From Paenibacillus macerans (GTDB lineage Bacteria > Bacillota > Bacilli > Paenibacillales > Paenibacillaceae), in the NCBI RefSeq assembly GCF_023715465.1, contig NZ_JAMBOE010000005.1, forward strand, positions 1-64,000: DNA of 64,000 nt, given 5' to 3'. Position numbers and translations under genes: made by a program. The notes under the pieces were generated by a model. It was not told the origin of the DNA. It saw only the letters and a program-made list of their open reading frames with translations, and made no database searches. Shown one piece after another: positions 17,492 to 25,675 of this stretch (the stretch's first letter is position 1; each line of letters starts with the position of its first letter).

Positions 17492-18151
17492 TCACACCCC
17501 TTTAAACACGTTAAAATCCGGTCTGACCCGGGTCATATTGATGATTTTATCAATTTGCATTTTCCCGTCCCGCAAAAAAGCGAACTCCATGCTCGTCTCC
17601 CGATTCTCCCACTCGTCTGGCGGGCGGCTGATCGTTTCGGCGATCCTCAGCTGCGTCGGGGCCAAATAAGAGGCGGCAATAACCGCTTTCTCATTGCCGG
17701 AGACGCCGGCGTGAGCCATCCCCCGCAGGGCGCCGAGGATCAAAATGTCCCCGGTCGCGCAGATCGTCCCGCCGGGATTTACGTCCCCGATAAACAACAA
17801 ATTCCCGTCCTGGCGAAGCACCTGCCCCGACCGGACGATCCCGGCGAGCGTCGTAACCGCGTTTTCGTCTTTTTCCTGTGCAAGCGCAGGCGTTTCGATG
17901 GAACGGACAAGCAGATTGCCTTTTTGTTTCAATATATCAAGAATCATTTCTTTCTGATCTTCGGTAACAAGCCTCATGCCAAGCTTCACGTCAACGTGAA
18001 TGATCGGCCCCGTTAGAATATTCTGATGGCTAAACTCCAATTTATAGCGGAGTTCCTCCAGAAGACTTGAGAAATCGCACTTGTCGTCCAGCAGGAAAAC
18101 CAGGCCGTCCTTGATTCCTTTGATCGTCACGTGGTTGGATTTCACCGTCAT
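17492..18151 (-). CDS. minC: Septum site-determining protein MinC
   Basis: A 219-residue division inhibitor. The N-terminal domain (1-100) interacts with FtsZ, and the C-terminal right-handed beta-helix is recognised by its glycine-rich repeats (GQVLRQDGNLLFIGDVNPGG, TGDILILGALRGMAHAG), which bind MinD. It is followed without gap by minD. Located after mreBCD as in B. subtilis. Confidence 0.97.
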   Translation of the reverse strand: MTVKSNHVTIKGIKDGLVFLLDDKCDFSSLLEELRYKLEFSHQNILTGPIIHVDVKLGMRLVTEDQKEMILDILKQKGNLLVRSIETPALAQEKDENAVTTLAGIVRSGQVLRQDGNLLFIGDVNPGGTICATGDILILGALRGMAHAGVSGNEKAVIAASYLAPTQLRIAETISRPPDEWENRETSMEFAFLRDGKMQIDKIINMTRVRPDFNVFKGV

Positions 18152-18231
18152 TAGCCTGTCCCTCCCTCCTTATCAATTCGTGCAGGAGCAGAAAAGTTCC
18201 TGCTTGAGCGGCAAGGAAAAGTACGCGGACG

Positions 18232-18762
18232 TCAAGCCTTCTCCTCGGGGGAACGCCTTTTGGTCATCATTTCGAGCTGCTTGCGCAGAGGGACGTAAAT
18301 CGCCAGAGCAAACAGGAACTGAACGAACAGATTGGGGATGATATGATTTTGGAGCGCCCAGGTATACGGCTGATGCGTTAATTCGAACAGGGAATAAGTG
18401 CCGAACAAAATGGAATCGAACAGCAGGCTGCCGAAAATCACGATAATCATCATGAGCGGCATAGGCGCGCGCCGCGAACGGGATAAAAGGCCCATCAAAT
18501 AACAGGACAATCCCATGGCGAAGGAATACGCGCCGATCAACGCTCCGTAATAAACGACATCGTGAAGCAACCCGAACACAAGCCCCAGAATCAGCCCAGC
18601 ATGGCGATGGTCGTAAACCGAAACGAACAAAAGGCAGATATAAACCAAGTGCGGAACGATCCGTGCTTGCCATGGGCCAGGAATTAGCCAAGGTACGATG
18701 GTTCCTTCCACGATAAACAAACCGAAGAGCAGCAGAAGCAAAATATACTTTCGTTTACTCAC
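18232..18762 (-). CDS. mreD: Rod shape-determining protein MreD
   Basis: A small hydrophobic protein (about 176 residues) with five or six predicted membrane segments, including LLLLLFGLFIVEGTIVPWL and LGLVFGLLHDVVYYGALIG. The conserved GLLHD and FELTHQP stretches fit MreD. It belongs to the elongation machinery with MreB, MreC and RodA. I prefer GTG 18762 (SKRKY...) since AAGGTGAAGG from the mreC 3' end sits just upstream; GTG 18771 is possible. It overlaps mreC by eight bases. Confidence 0.9.
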   Translation of the reverse strand: MSKRKYILLLLLFGLFIVEGTIVPWLIPGPWQARIVPHLVYICLLFVSVYDHRHAGLILGLVFGLLHDVVYYGALIGAYSFAMGLSCYLMGLLSRSRRAPMPLMMIIVIFGSLLFDSILFGTYSLFELTHQPYTWALQNHIIPNLFVQFLFALAIYVPLRKQLEMMTKRRSPEEKA

Positions 18763-19654
18763 TGCCTTCACCTTCCGGCATTTCCGGTACTTCCGGCGTG
18801 AACACGACGAACAGTTCCTTCCAGTCGGTAAAGCTGGCCTCCGGCTTCACTGTCGCGGTATACGTCAGGCCGTATTCGCCAACCTGAACATCCTGCACCG
18901 TACCGATGATCATACCTCGTGGAAAGACGCCGCCGACGCCCGAAGATACGATGAGATCCCCTTCGGCGAGCGGCTTCGGATCCTCAATCCGGGTCATAAG
19001 AAATACGCCCTTCTCCTTGTCATACGTCTCGATCATTCCGAACACGTCATTTTCTTTACCTAGCGCCGTCACGGCGATTCCGTTCGAATTCGGGTCTTTG
19101 GCGTCCATCGAGGTCGCCAGCCTTACGGAGGAAGTAAAGTTGCTGACGTGGCTGATGACACCGACAAGCCCTTTCTCGGAGCTAACGGCCATCCCTTCCT
19201 TCACGCCTTCCCGAGCCCCTATATTCAGCACGATTGTGCTGTTCACAGGATCATCGTTAACGCTGATGACCTGAGCGATTTTCCAGGTATAGTCGTACAT
19301 TTTTTTCTGCTCTTCAGTAAAGTGCAACTTGTCTTGCAACCGCTCATTCTCTTGCGCAATCCGGTTATAAGTCACTTTATCCCGGGTATAATGGGATAAC
19401 GCAATTTTAAGCTGCTCGTTTTCTTCCTGCAGCGCGCGCAGGTTCGCGATATCTTCAAACAAGCCCGCTATGTAGCTAGCGGGCTTGTAAAACACGTATT
19501 GCACGAAGCCAACCGTGTCTTTGACGAATTTTTCCGGCCAGGACAGGGAGGTTCTTGGCCCCAGCGTAAAACCCATAACCGCAATAAATAAAATAAGTCC
19601 CATGAGCAAAATAAACAATCTTTTATTGCCTAGCAGCTTAAACAGTTTCAGCAC
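18755..19654 (-). CDS. mreC: Rod shape-determining protein MreC
   Basis: A 299-residue bitopic protein: one N-terminal membrane segment (residues ~12-30), a coiled-coil stretch around 65-110 (LRALQEENEQLKIALSHYTRD and following), and a C-terminal beta domain with GAREGVKEGMAVSSEKGLVGVI and DLIVSSGVGGVFPRGMIIGTV. It organises the elongasome outside the membrane. The GTG start lies directly against GGAGG, so the exact start is uncertain. A perfect 12-bp inverted repeat lies in the coding sequence at 19459-19488. Confidence 0.93.
   Translation of the reverse strand: MLKLFKLLGNKRLFILLMGLILFIAVMGFTLGPRTSLSWPEKFVKDTVGFVQYVFYKPASYIAGLFEDIANLRALQEENEQLKIALSHYTRDKVTYNRIAQENERLQDKLHFTEEQKKMYDYTWKIAQVISVNDDPVNSTIVLNIGAREGVKEGMAVSSEKGLVGVISHVSNFTSSVRLATSMDAKDPNSNGIAVTALGKENDVFGMIETYDKEKGVFLMTRIEDPKPLAEGDLIVSSGVGGVFPRGMIIGTVQDVQVGEYGLTYTATVKPEASFTDWKELFVVFTPEVPEMPEGEGSE
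19459..19488 (-). other. Perfect 12-bp inverted repeat inside mreC
   Basis: ACAAGCCCGCTA and TAGCGGGCTTGT are separated by six bases, in the codons for about residues 56-66 of MreC. In the transcript it forms a strong GC-rich stem followed by UUUG, resembling a weak intrinsic terminator or RNA-stability element. Confidence 0.8.
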
Positions 19655-19758
19655 CCTCCAACCTTACGTTTTCTTGATAAAAACGGCATAGGCCGCCCAA
19701 TTTTACAAGGACGGCGCCGCTTCGTGATAAGGGGTGTTTGCATCGTTATGACGATGGA

Positions 19759-20793
19759 TCAGCGTCTGGAGCGAAGAGCGGAGCTGCTCTTGGATTTGAA
19801 CAAGTGAATGTTGTCCAAAGCGCGGCCTGTGCCGATCGCTACGCAGTCCAGCGGATTTTCGGCCACGATGACGGGCATCCCCGTTTCGCCGGCCAGCAGT
19901 TTGTCCAGATTGCGCAGCAAGGCGCCGCCACCGGTTAATACGATGCCCCGATCCATAATATCGGCGGCAAGTTCCGGCGGACATTTCTCAAGGGTGACCT
20001 TGACGGCTTCAACGATCGCGCCAACCGTATCGCTGAGCGCTTCAGAAATTTCGTCCGAGGTGATCGTGATCGTCTTCGGAAGCCCGCTAACGAGATCGCG
20101 CCCGCGGATTTCCATCGTTTCCACCTGCTCGAGAGCCATAGCCGATCCGATATCCATCTTCATCTGTTCCGAGGTTCTTTCCCCGATCATTAAATTATAT
20201 TGACGTTTGATATATTGGATGATCGCTTCATCCATTTCATCCCCGGCCACACGCACCGATTTGCTTGTGACGATGCCGCCGAGCGAAATGACCGCTACTT
20301 CGGTGGTGCCGCCGCCGATATCGACTACCATGCTCCCGGTCGGTTCCCAAACCGGCAGATCGGCGCCGATCGCTGCGGCAAAAGGCTCTTCGATCGTATA
20401 GGCTTCGCGCGCTCCGGCCTGCTTCGTCGCGTCCTCAACGGCGCGCTGCTCAACCGCCGTAATTCCCGACGGCACACAAACCATTACATTCGGATGGCGT
20501 TGGAACAGCGAACGCTGCTTCTGCGCCTGGTTGATAAAGTATTTGATCATGGTAGCCGTTGTATCGAAATCGGCGATAACCCCGTCTTTCATCGGACGGA
20601 TCGCCCGAATGTTGCCAGGGGTCCGGCCGATCATCTTTTTTGCGGATTCACCGACGGCGACAATATTTTTCGTATCGGTATGTATCGCCACTACCGATGG
20701 TTCTCTTACTATGATTCCTTTACCGCGCGTATAAACGAGCGTATTCGCCGTTCCCAAATCGATTCCCAAGTCTTTCGTAAAGCCACCCAACAT
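19759..20793 (-). CDS. mreB: Actin-like cell shape protein MreB
   Basis: A 344-residue bacterial actin. Phosphate-binding loop 1 [14 protein letters not shown], phosphate 2 [18 protein letters not shown] and the adenosine motif [15 protein letters not shown] are all present. It polymerises into membrane filaments that guide side-wall synthesis. First gene of mreB-mreC-mreD-minC-minD-rodA. RBS AAGGAAAGGAAG precedes the ATG. The C-terminus ([12 protein letters not shown]) is slightly longer and more basic than usual. Confidence 0.98.
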   Translation of the reverse strand: MLGGFTKDLGIDLGTANTLVYTRGKGIIVREPSVVAIHTDTKNIVAVGESAKKMIGRTPGNIRAIRPMKDGVIADFDTTATMIKYFINQAQKQRSLFQRHPNVMVCVPSGITAVEQRAVEDATKQAGAREAYTIEEPFAAAIGADLPVWEPTGSMVVDIGGGTTEVAVISLGGIVTSKSVRVAGDEMDEAIIQYIKRQYNLMIGERTSEQMKMDIGSAMALEQVETMEIRGRDLVSGLPKTITITSDEISEALSDTVGAIVEAVKVTLEKCPPELAADIMDRGIVLTGGGALLRNLDKLLAGETGMPVIVAENPLDCVAIGTGRALDNIHLFKSKSSSALRSRR

Positions 20794-20832
20794 GCTGTTT
20801 TCTTCCTTTCCTTCTGTATCTAAACTATTATA

Positions 20833-21522
20833 TTACATCAAGCCCTGCTCCTTCAAACTAACAAATTTTCCATCTCCGATAACAATATGATCCAGCACGT
20901 CAATGCCTACGATCTCGCCAGCTTCGCAAAGCCGGCTGGTCATCCGGATGTCTTCTGCGCTCGGCGTCGGATCGCCGCTCGGATGATTGTGTGCGCAAAC
21001 AACCGAAGCGCTGCTACACTTGATCGCGGCGCGAAACACCTCGCGCGGATGAACGATGGAAGCGTTAAGGCTTCCGATGGAAAGCGTTTCTTGAGCAATG
21101 ATATGATTTTTCGTATTCAAAAAAAGACAAACAAAATGTTCCTTCTGCAAATACCGCAACTGTTCCATCAGCAGCTCCGCCACAACTTGCGGGCTGCGGA
21201 CCGTTTCGGACTCCGGCAGCCTTGATTTGGCCAGCCGCCGTCCCAGCTCGATCCCCGCTTTAAGCTCGATCGCTTTCGCCGGGCCGATGCCCCTAATCTG
21301 AACCATTTCATCTAAACTAAGATCGACGAGACCGCGAATGCCGCCGATTTCGGACAACACACGCTGGGCCATGTGAATGGCCGATTCGCTGCGCGTGCCC
21401 GTTCGAAGCAATATCGCCAGCAACTCCGCGTTGCTGAGCGCTCCCGGGCCAAACTCCATCATACGTTCTCTTGGCCGTTCCTCCATAGGAAGATCTCTGA
21501 GCATGTAAGAAGTGGATTTCAT
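20833..21522 (-). CDS. radC: RadC/YsxA family JAMM-domain protein
   Basis: About 229 residues. The N-terminal half has a helix-hairpin-helix-like RGIGPAKAIELKAG; the C-terminal MPN+/JAMM domain carries the metal motif HNHPSGDPTPSAED (H178, H180, D191). Despite its name the biological role is not settled; a link to DNA repair was withdrawn for E. coli. ATG at 21522 chosen because GAGGG sits seven bases upstream. It lies between maf and mreB as in B. subtilis, with a MITE-like element inserted upstream. Confidence 0.95.
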   Translation of the reverse strand: MKSTSYMLRDLPMEERPRERMMEFGPGALSNAELLAILLRTGTRSESAIHMAQRVLSEIGGIRGLVDLSLDEMVQIRGIGPAKAIELKAGIELGRRLAKSRLPESETVRSPQVVAELLMEQLRYLQKEHFVCLFLNTKNHIIAQETLSIGSLNASIVHPREVFRAAIKCSSASVVCAHNHPSGDPTPSAEDIRMTSRLCEAGEIVGIDVLDHIVIGDGKFVSLKEQGLM

Positions 21523-21668
21523 GCACAATCCCTCGCTTCCGATAGTTTTATGAGCTAAGCCCGGGATTTCCCGGGCATCGCTTCCTATACGTCTGCGGAA
21601 GGATATGCTTTACCACTTCCAAGCGGCCTTTCGGCAAGAGCGGTTGACCGACCGATCCCAAAATAAGT

Positions 21669-21836
21669 GTTCAAAAAGTCGGATTTTCAGCACCGAGAAG
21701 GTTGGATGAAGCTAGGGACTGAGTAGCGGAGCGTACGTTTTGGGTACGTGAGCAACGGAAGGCCCGACTGAATTCAAGATTCGACGTCGAATCCGCTTCT
21801 TGACCTGCTTCGTGATCAAAAGCTGACTTTTTGAAC
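21669..21836. repeat. MITE-like element, copy 2 (inverse of copy 1)
   Basis: About 168 bp with the same 12-bp terminal inverted repeats as 775-941, in reverse orientation and by eye roughly 80-90% identical. It ends seven bases from the maf stop codon and fills the maf-radC gap. The internal hairpin reads CGTAC / GTACG where copy 1 has CGTAG / CTACG, so both copies keep a 5-bp stem. Confidence 0.85.
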
Positions 21837-21842
21837 TACTTC

Positions 21843-22445
21843 TTAAAGTACGCGAATGCCGAAATCCGCCAGCATATCTACAAGCAAAGACAAAGGTAAA
21901 CCAACGACATTAAAGTAACAACCCTCTATGCCGGTGACAATCGTGGCCCCCAGGCCTTGAATGGCGTAGGCCCCGGCTTTGTCCAGACCTTCCCCGCTCC
22001 GGGCGTAGGCCTGAATCTCCGCTTCGGACAACGCCTTCATCGTCACCAGCGTCGAACGGTATTCAACCTTTCTTCTGCCGATTAAACCGTCCACGCAAGC
22101 CACGCCGGTAAATACGGTATGGCTGCGTCCCTGCAAGGATCGCAGCATCCCGGCTGCTTCGGCTTCATCCTGCGGCTTGCCGAGGACAACCCCATCGCGG
22201 ACGACGATCGTGTCGCTGCCGACAATCACCGCATCCCGTTCGGACGCCTCCAGCGAATGATATACCGCATCCGCCTTTCGGCCGGCAAGTTCCATAACGA
22301 TTTGCTCCGGTGCCCACCCTGGCGGTGTCGATTCATCCGCATGGCTTGGCACGACTTGAAACGGGATTTGTAAAGAAGAGATCAATTCACGCCTGCGGGG
22401 TGATGTGGAAGCGAGAATAATCCGGCGTAATTGTGCGGTTTCCAA
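21843..22445 (-). CDS. maf: Maf-like nucleoside triphosphate pyrophosphatase
   Basis: About 200 residues. The N-terminal Maf motif ASTSPRRRELI, the middle GSDTIVV...GKPQDEAEA and C-terminal DKAGAYAIQGLGATIV match the Maf/YhdE family, which hydrolyses non-canonical nucleoside triphosphates; B. subtilis Maf is linked to septum control. Start TTG at 22445 preferred because AAGGAG lies nine bases upstream; the GTG at 22472 would put this site inside the gene. Confidence 0.95.
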   Translation of the reverse strand: METAQLRRIILASTSPRRRELISSLQIPFQVVPSHADESTPPGWAPEQIVMELAGRKADAVYHSLEASERDAVIVGSDTIVVRDGVVLGKPQDEAEAAGMLRSLQGRSHTVFTGVACVDGLIGRRKVEYRSTLVTMKALSEAEIQAYARSGEGLDKAGAYAIQGLGATIVTGIEGCYFNVVGLPLSLLVDMLADFGIRVL

Positions 22446-22610
22446 TAGTGGACTCTCCTTCAAGGAATTCACAAGGCGGGGGCAATCGACAACTTACCGC
22501 TGTCATCCTCGCCATTTTTTGACACTAACTTATTATAAGATTAATTCATGCTCAATACAAACACAAAAAAGGCAGGGGAAAGTATTTCCATCCCTCGCCT
22601 CGAATATGCT

Positions 22611-23909
22611 TCAGCGGTTCTCTCCAGGGTTCACGCCGTGAATGATAATCTGCTCGGCCATGATGAAGCGCATCATCTCGTTTTGCACCTCCCACAGCAG
22701 CGTTTTCGCTCGGCTTTTATTAAATTCCCCCAAAGCTTCGACAGCCCCGTTTATCGCCTTTTCCATTTCTCCGGCGTAAGGTTCCAGAGCCGTCGGCCAT
22801 TTGCCCCGCACCGCCGCCGCGCTCTCTGTCCAGGATTGATGCATCCGCCCCAATTGCTTAACCGCCTCGCCGCCCAGCGGCTGCGGGTCAGCCTCACTAA
22901 GCAGGGATGCCGATGTAGTGCTCAGCAAATGCACGAGCTCGGCGCTTTGCGCCATGTACCCCTCGAGCGTCCCCCGGTCGCCCGCAAACTCCGCGCTGGC
23001 TGTGGCGGGCAAAGCCACCTCATGCAGGATCAGGTGCACGCCGGCGGCTTTCAATTGGCCGCTTAGCAGCTTGGATTGTTCCCGGTCCGTCGATACGCCC
23101 GCGTAGACCCTTTTCTCATCGACCGTATCGCGCGCGGCCGCAAGCCCGGAAGCCTGCAGTTCCTCCTGCGCCAGCTGCACCCCTTGAGCCGTGCTGAACA
23201 CCCCATATTGAAGAAAATAGTACGTCTGTTCCGGAAGCGCAAAGCTGATCTGCGGGATGGATTCCTCCATCGTCTCTCCTTCCGCTCCAATTTCGGCCAT
23301 TGCCGGAAGGCTGGCCGCCTGATCGGCCGCGCTTTGTTGCGGCGAGCCGATCCCTGGCAGCGGGAGCTGCATTTCCTGGTTAAACAGGGACAATACGACA
23401 TAGCCGAATAAAGCGCCGGTAACGATCGCCCCGGTTAACGAACCCGCCACCTTCCAGCCAGAGCCGGACGATTTGGGGGGACGAGTGTAATAAGGCGTAT
23501 CCTCAAATCGAGGGCCCCATGGATCATCGTCGTGATCCCGCACGCTGTATGGATCGGTCACCACTTCTTCAGGCCTGTGCGATATTCCCGATTTATCAAA
23601 ATCGTCCGCTTCATCCCCCAAATCGCCTTTTGCCCGCCCTCCCGGAAAAACCGTCAACCCCATGCCGGTATGATCGGTAAACGGATCGCCCCACGATTCC
23701 GCCGCCTCCACCGCACGGTATCGGGCAGGTCTCTCTACAGGAACGACTTCGGCTTCGTGTTCCTTTTTCCATGGCGTATCCTCTGCCGGGAGTTCAACCG
23801 CATACCGCCACGCGGGCGCATCGTTTTTTTCATGGCCTTGATCCGGGCTTATCGCCCGAACCTCCCGTCCGTTTTGGTCAAACCGGAATGTCATTTTCGC
23901 TTTGTTCAC
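22611..23909 (-). CDS. spoIIB: SpoIIB-like SPOR-domain membrane protein
   Basis: About 432 residues: a charged cytoplasmic N-terminal half (~170 residues), one membrane segment (VAGSLTGAIVTGALFGYVVLSLF), and a SPOR-like domain starting YYFLQYGVFSTAQGVQLAQEELQASGL, which is expected to bind denuded glycan at septa. Position directly upstream of maf matches spoIIB of B. subtilis, which helps septal wall thinning and engulfment; sequence similarity outside SPOR is low, so the name rests on topology and synteny. GTG 23909 has AGGAG ten bases upstream. An imperfect hairpin with a T-run follows at about 22568-22600. Confidence 0.72.
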   Translation of the reverse strand: MNKAKMTFRFDQNGREVRAISPDQGHEKNDAPAWRYAVELPAEDTPWKKEHEAEVVPVERPARYRAVEAAESWGDPFTDHTGMGLTVFPGGRAKGDLGDEADDFDKSGISHRPEEVVTDPYSVRDHDDDPWGPRFEDTPYYTRPPKSSGSGWKVAGSLTGAIVTGALFGYVVLSLFNQEMQLPLPGIGSPQQSAADQAASLPAMAEIGAEGETMEESIPQISFALPEQTYYFLQYGVFSTAQGVQLAQEELQASGLAAARDTVDEKRVYAGVSTDREQSKLLSGQLKAAGVHLILHEVALPATASAEFAGDRGTLEGYMAQSAELVHLLSTTSASLLSEADPQPLGGEAVKQLGRMHQSWTESAAAVRGKWPTALEPYAGEMEKAINGAVEALGEFNKSRAKTLLWEVQNEMMRFIMAEQIIIHGVNPGENR

Positions 23910-23993
23910 GGTCCGCACGCTCCTTGTCCATTCATCTATCCTACCTTATGAGAAAAGGAAGACTGATATGCCTTGGAGTTCGGCTCTTCCTAA

Positions 23994-24053
23994 ACTTGGA
24001 CGCTGCTCTAACGGACACCAGCGACCTTATCCGCCCATCAGCCTAACGGACCC
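23994..24053. repeat. Intergenic repeat family 2, copy B (truncated)
   Basis: ACTTGGACGCTGCTCTAACG followed by GACACCAGCGACCTTATCC and CTAACGGACCC. It matches the first 45 bases of copy C at 56365 almost exactly, then jumps to the second sub-unit, so it looks like an internally deleted copy. Same orientation as copies A and C. Confidence 0.75.
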
Positions 24054-24565
24054 AAGGTTTTCAAAGAATTAAGATAGGCGGCTGGCAAAATAGAAAAACA
24101 CCGCTTCGTTTGGTAAAGCGAGAGTGACGAGCTTCTACGATCAGACAGAAGAGGTGTCTTTCATTGTTTAAGACATCAGCCCGACCTAAATCAACTGCCA
24201 AACGAATTAAAGTATTCTTTTCTTGGGTTGGCGGTAGATCAATACTCGCTTTCCGGACGCTTTGCATGATTATCCCGTTTGATCAGGGTAACAGAGAAAC
24301 AGACAAGCTCGGGAGAAGAAAATATTTGGTGGAGAAACAGATAGGTTCGAGATAATTTAGACGGGCTTAGGAGAAGGAGCAGGTTTAGGGGAGGTGAAAC
24401 AGACCGGACAAGAGATCAAGACAGAAGATCAAGCCAGGAGATCAAGGACAAGACGCGAGGGAAACGAAAAGACCGTGATTTTGCTGTAGCCCGCACTGTC
24501 CATGCTAACCCCTACCCATTAAGTTGATCCGCATCAAGCTAACCCCTACCGTTCAAGCATCTCGA
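24054..24565. other. Non-coding stretch downstream of the transposase-like gene
   Basis: No gene is supported here. The + strand is purine-rich from about 24340 to 24475 and holds AGATCAAG three times at exact 13-bp steps (24413, 24426, 24439). GCTAACCCCTACC occurs twice, at about 24502 and 24538. A short minus-strand frame at 24061-24267 has no RBS or recognisable similarity. I found no inverted repeat that would mark an insertion-sequence end. Confidence 0.5.
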
Positions 24566-25468
24566 TCAGGCCGCAGCTGCAAGGGGCTGGTTCGGTTGGC
24601 GTGCGATCAGCCGGCGGTAAGGAATCGCCGGAATCGCCACACACATGCGCAGCAACTTCTGCCGCATCGTTTCTTCCGCTCCGGGCAGGTGCAGCCGGCG
24701 GCGTCCGGTATATTCGTTCAGGTACGCCTGCAGATGCTTCAGCCCCAAGGCTATATATGTACTCTTCAGTGATTCCCACGCCTCTCTCACCACTTTCCGC
24801 AAGGGCGCATACAGTCGAAATGCTAGAGGAAACGACTGTACCACCGATGTACGGACATCCACATGCCCGTTGATGAACGCGGCGAGTTCGAGACGGTTTG
24901 CCCTTTTCCCGTCTCCTCTCTTATGCGGCACCAGGCGGATTTTGACCTGCTCCGGCTCGCCCGACTCCGTTACCGTGCATCCCGCTACGACCGCTGAGGC
25001 ATACGGATGCAGAAACTGACACCGGGACGGATTACGCCCGTACAGATCACTGTTCACCTTCACGTCTCCGCTGAGCAGCTCCTGGGCATCGAATTCCCCG
25101 GCGGCATGGCGTATTTTGTGCAGCATCAACCAGGCGGTTTTGTAGGTGACTCGGATCACCTGGCTCAGCCGCCTCGCCGAGATGCCGTCCGGGAGCAGGA
25201 ACAACTCCAGGGCCTCGAACCACTTGAGCAGGGGCAGATGTGTTCCTTCAAAAATCGTGCCGACCAAAGCCGACGTTTGATGTTTGCACCTTCCGCACTC
25301 GAATAAGGGGATATGCCGGGAGGTCAAACGACTGCACCGGGTGTGAGCGCAGCGCGGGCAGACAAAACCGTTCGGCCACTTCATCGCGATCAGCGCCTCC
25401 ATGCAGGCCTGCTCGTTGTTATAACGGCTGGTGAATGGTTGAAGTTCCGTTCCCGAATTGACTTCCAA
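24566..25468 (-). CDS. IS1595-type transposase homolog with altered catalytic residues
   Basis: A 300-residue protein. The N-terminal zinc ribbon (C37, C40, C58, C61) and the following helix-turn-helix region (LPLLKWFEALELFLL...KTAWLMLHKIR) are typical of the IS1595/ISXO2 transposase family. Where the family has V-E-V-D-E this protein has VKVNS (N139, S140), so the first catalytic Asp is absent. Where T-D-G is expected it has T207-S208. The C-terminal WESLKSTYIALGLKHLQAYL part is kept. I infer it binds DNA but does not transpose. The frame is intact. Start is TTG with GGAGGGCGA about ten bases upstream. Its promoter carries two LexA-like boxes. It stands alone between spoIIB and murC; a decaying insertion sequence is the alternative. 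Confidence 0.75.
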   Translation of the reverse strand: MEVNSGTELQPFTSRYNNEQACMEALIAMKWPNGFVCPRCAHTRCSRLTSRHIPLFECGRCKHQTSALVGTIFEGTHLPLLKWFEALELFLLPDGISARRLSQVIRVTYKTAWLMLHKIRHAAGEFDAQELLSGDVKVNSDLYGRNPSRCQFLHPYASAVVAGCTVTESGEPEQVKIRLVPHKRGDGKRANRLELAAFINGHVDVRTSVVQSFPLAFRLYAPLRKVVREAWESLKSTYIALGLKHLQAYLNEYTGRRRLHLPGAEETMRQKLLRMCVAIPAIPYRRLIARQPNQPLAAAA

Positions 25469-25497
25469 ATCCGCTCGCCCTCCGAATCAAGAATTTA

Positions 25498-25511
25498 CGA
25501 ATGCACGTTCG
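25498..25511 (-). promoter_or_regulatory. LexA-like operator 2 (downstream box)
   Basis: On the minus strand CGAACGTGCATTCG matches 12 of 14 positions of the Bacillus SOS box CGAACRNRYGTTYC. It covers about +3 to +16 of the predicted transcript and lies 30 bp centre-to-centre from box 1, close to three helical turns. Confidence 0.6.
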
Positions 25512-25520
25512 ATTTACTTC

Positions 25521-25549
25521 ATTATACCAAACGTACGTTCCCTTATCAA
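25521..25549 (-). promoter_or_regulatory. Promoter of the transposase-like gene with LexA-like operator 1
   Basis: On the minus strand there is a -35 TTGATA (25544-25549), a 17-bp spacer and a perfect -10 TATAAT (25521-25526). The spacer contains GGAACGTACGTTTG (25528-25541), matching 12 of 14 positions of the SOS box CGAACRNRYGTTYC. The predicted start near 25514 lies about 46 bp before the TTG codon. Position of both boxes predicts repression by LexA and induction by DNA damage. Confidence 0.65.
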
Positions 25550-25587
25550 GCCAAAATTCTCACCTGAACCGCCTCATTTTTTCCTCC

Positions 25588-25675
25588 TCTCTTTTTCTTC
25601 TCTCTTTTTCTTCTCTCTTTTTCTTCTCTCTTTTTCTTCTCTCTTTTTCTTCTCTCTTTTTCTTCTCTCTTTTTT
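25588..25675. repeat. 13-bp pyrimidine tandem repeat (about 7 copies)
   Basis: The unit CTCTCTTTTTCTT is repeated about seven times with very few changes. Any frame through it gives low-complexity KKREEKERR-type peptide on the minus strand, which I do not regard as coding. It is the kind of tract that changes copy number by slippage. Confidence 0.9.

Noticed and set aside
24480..25600. Complete insertion sequence around the IS1595-type gene
   Set aside because: I could not find terminal inverted repeats or a target duplication flanking the gene, so only the gene is annotated.
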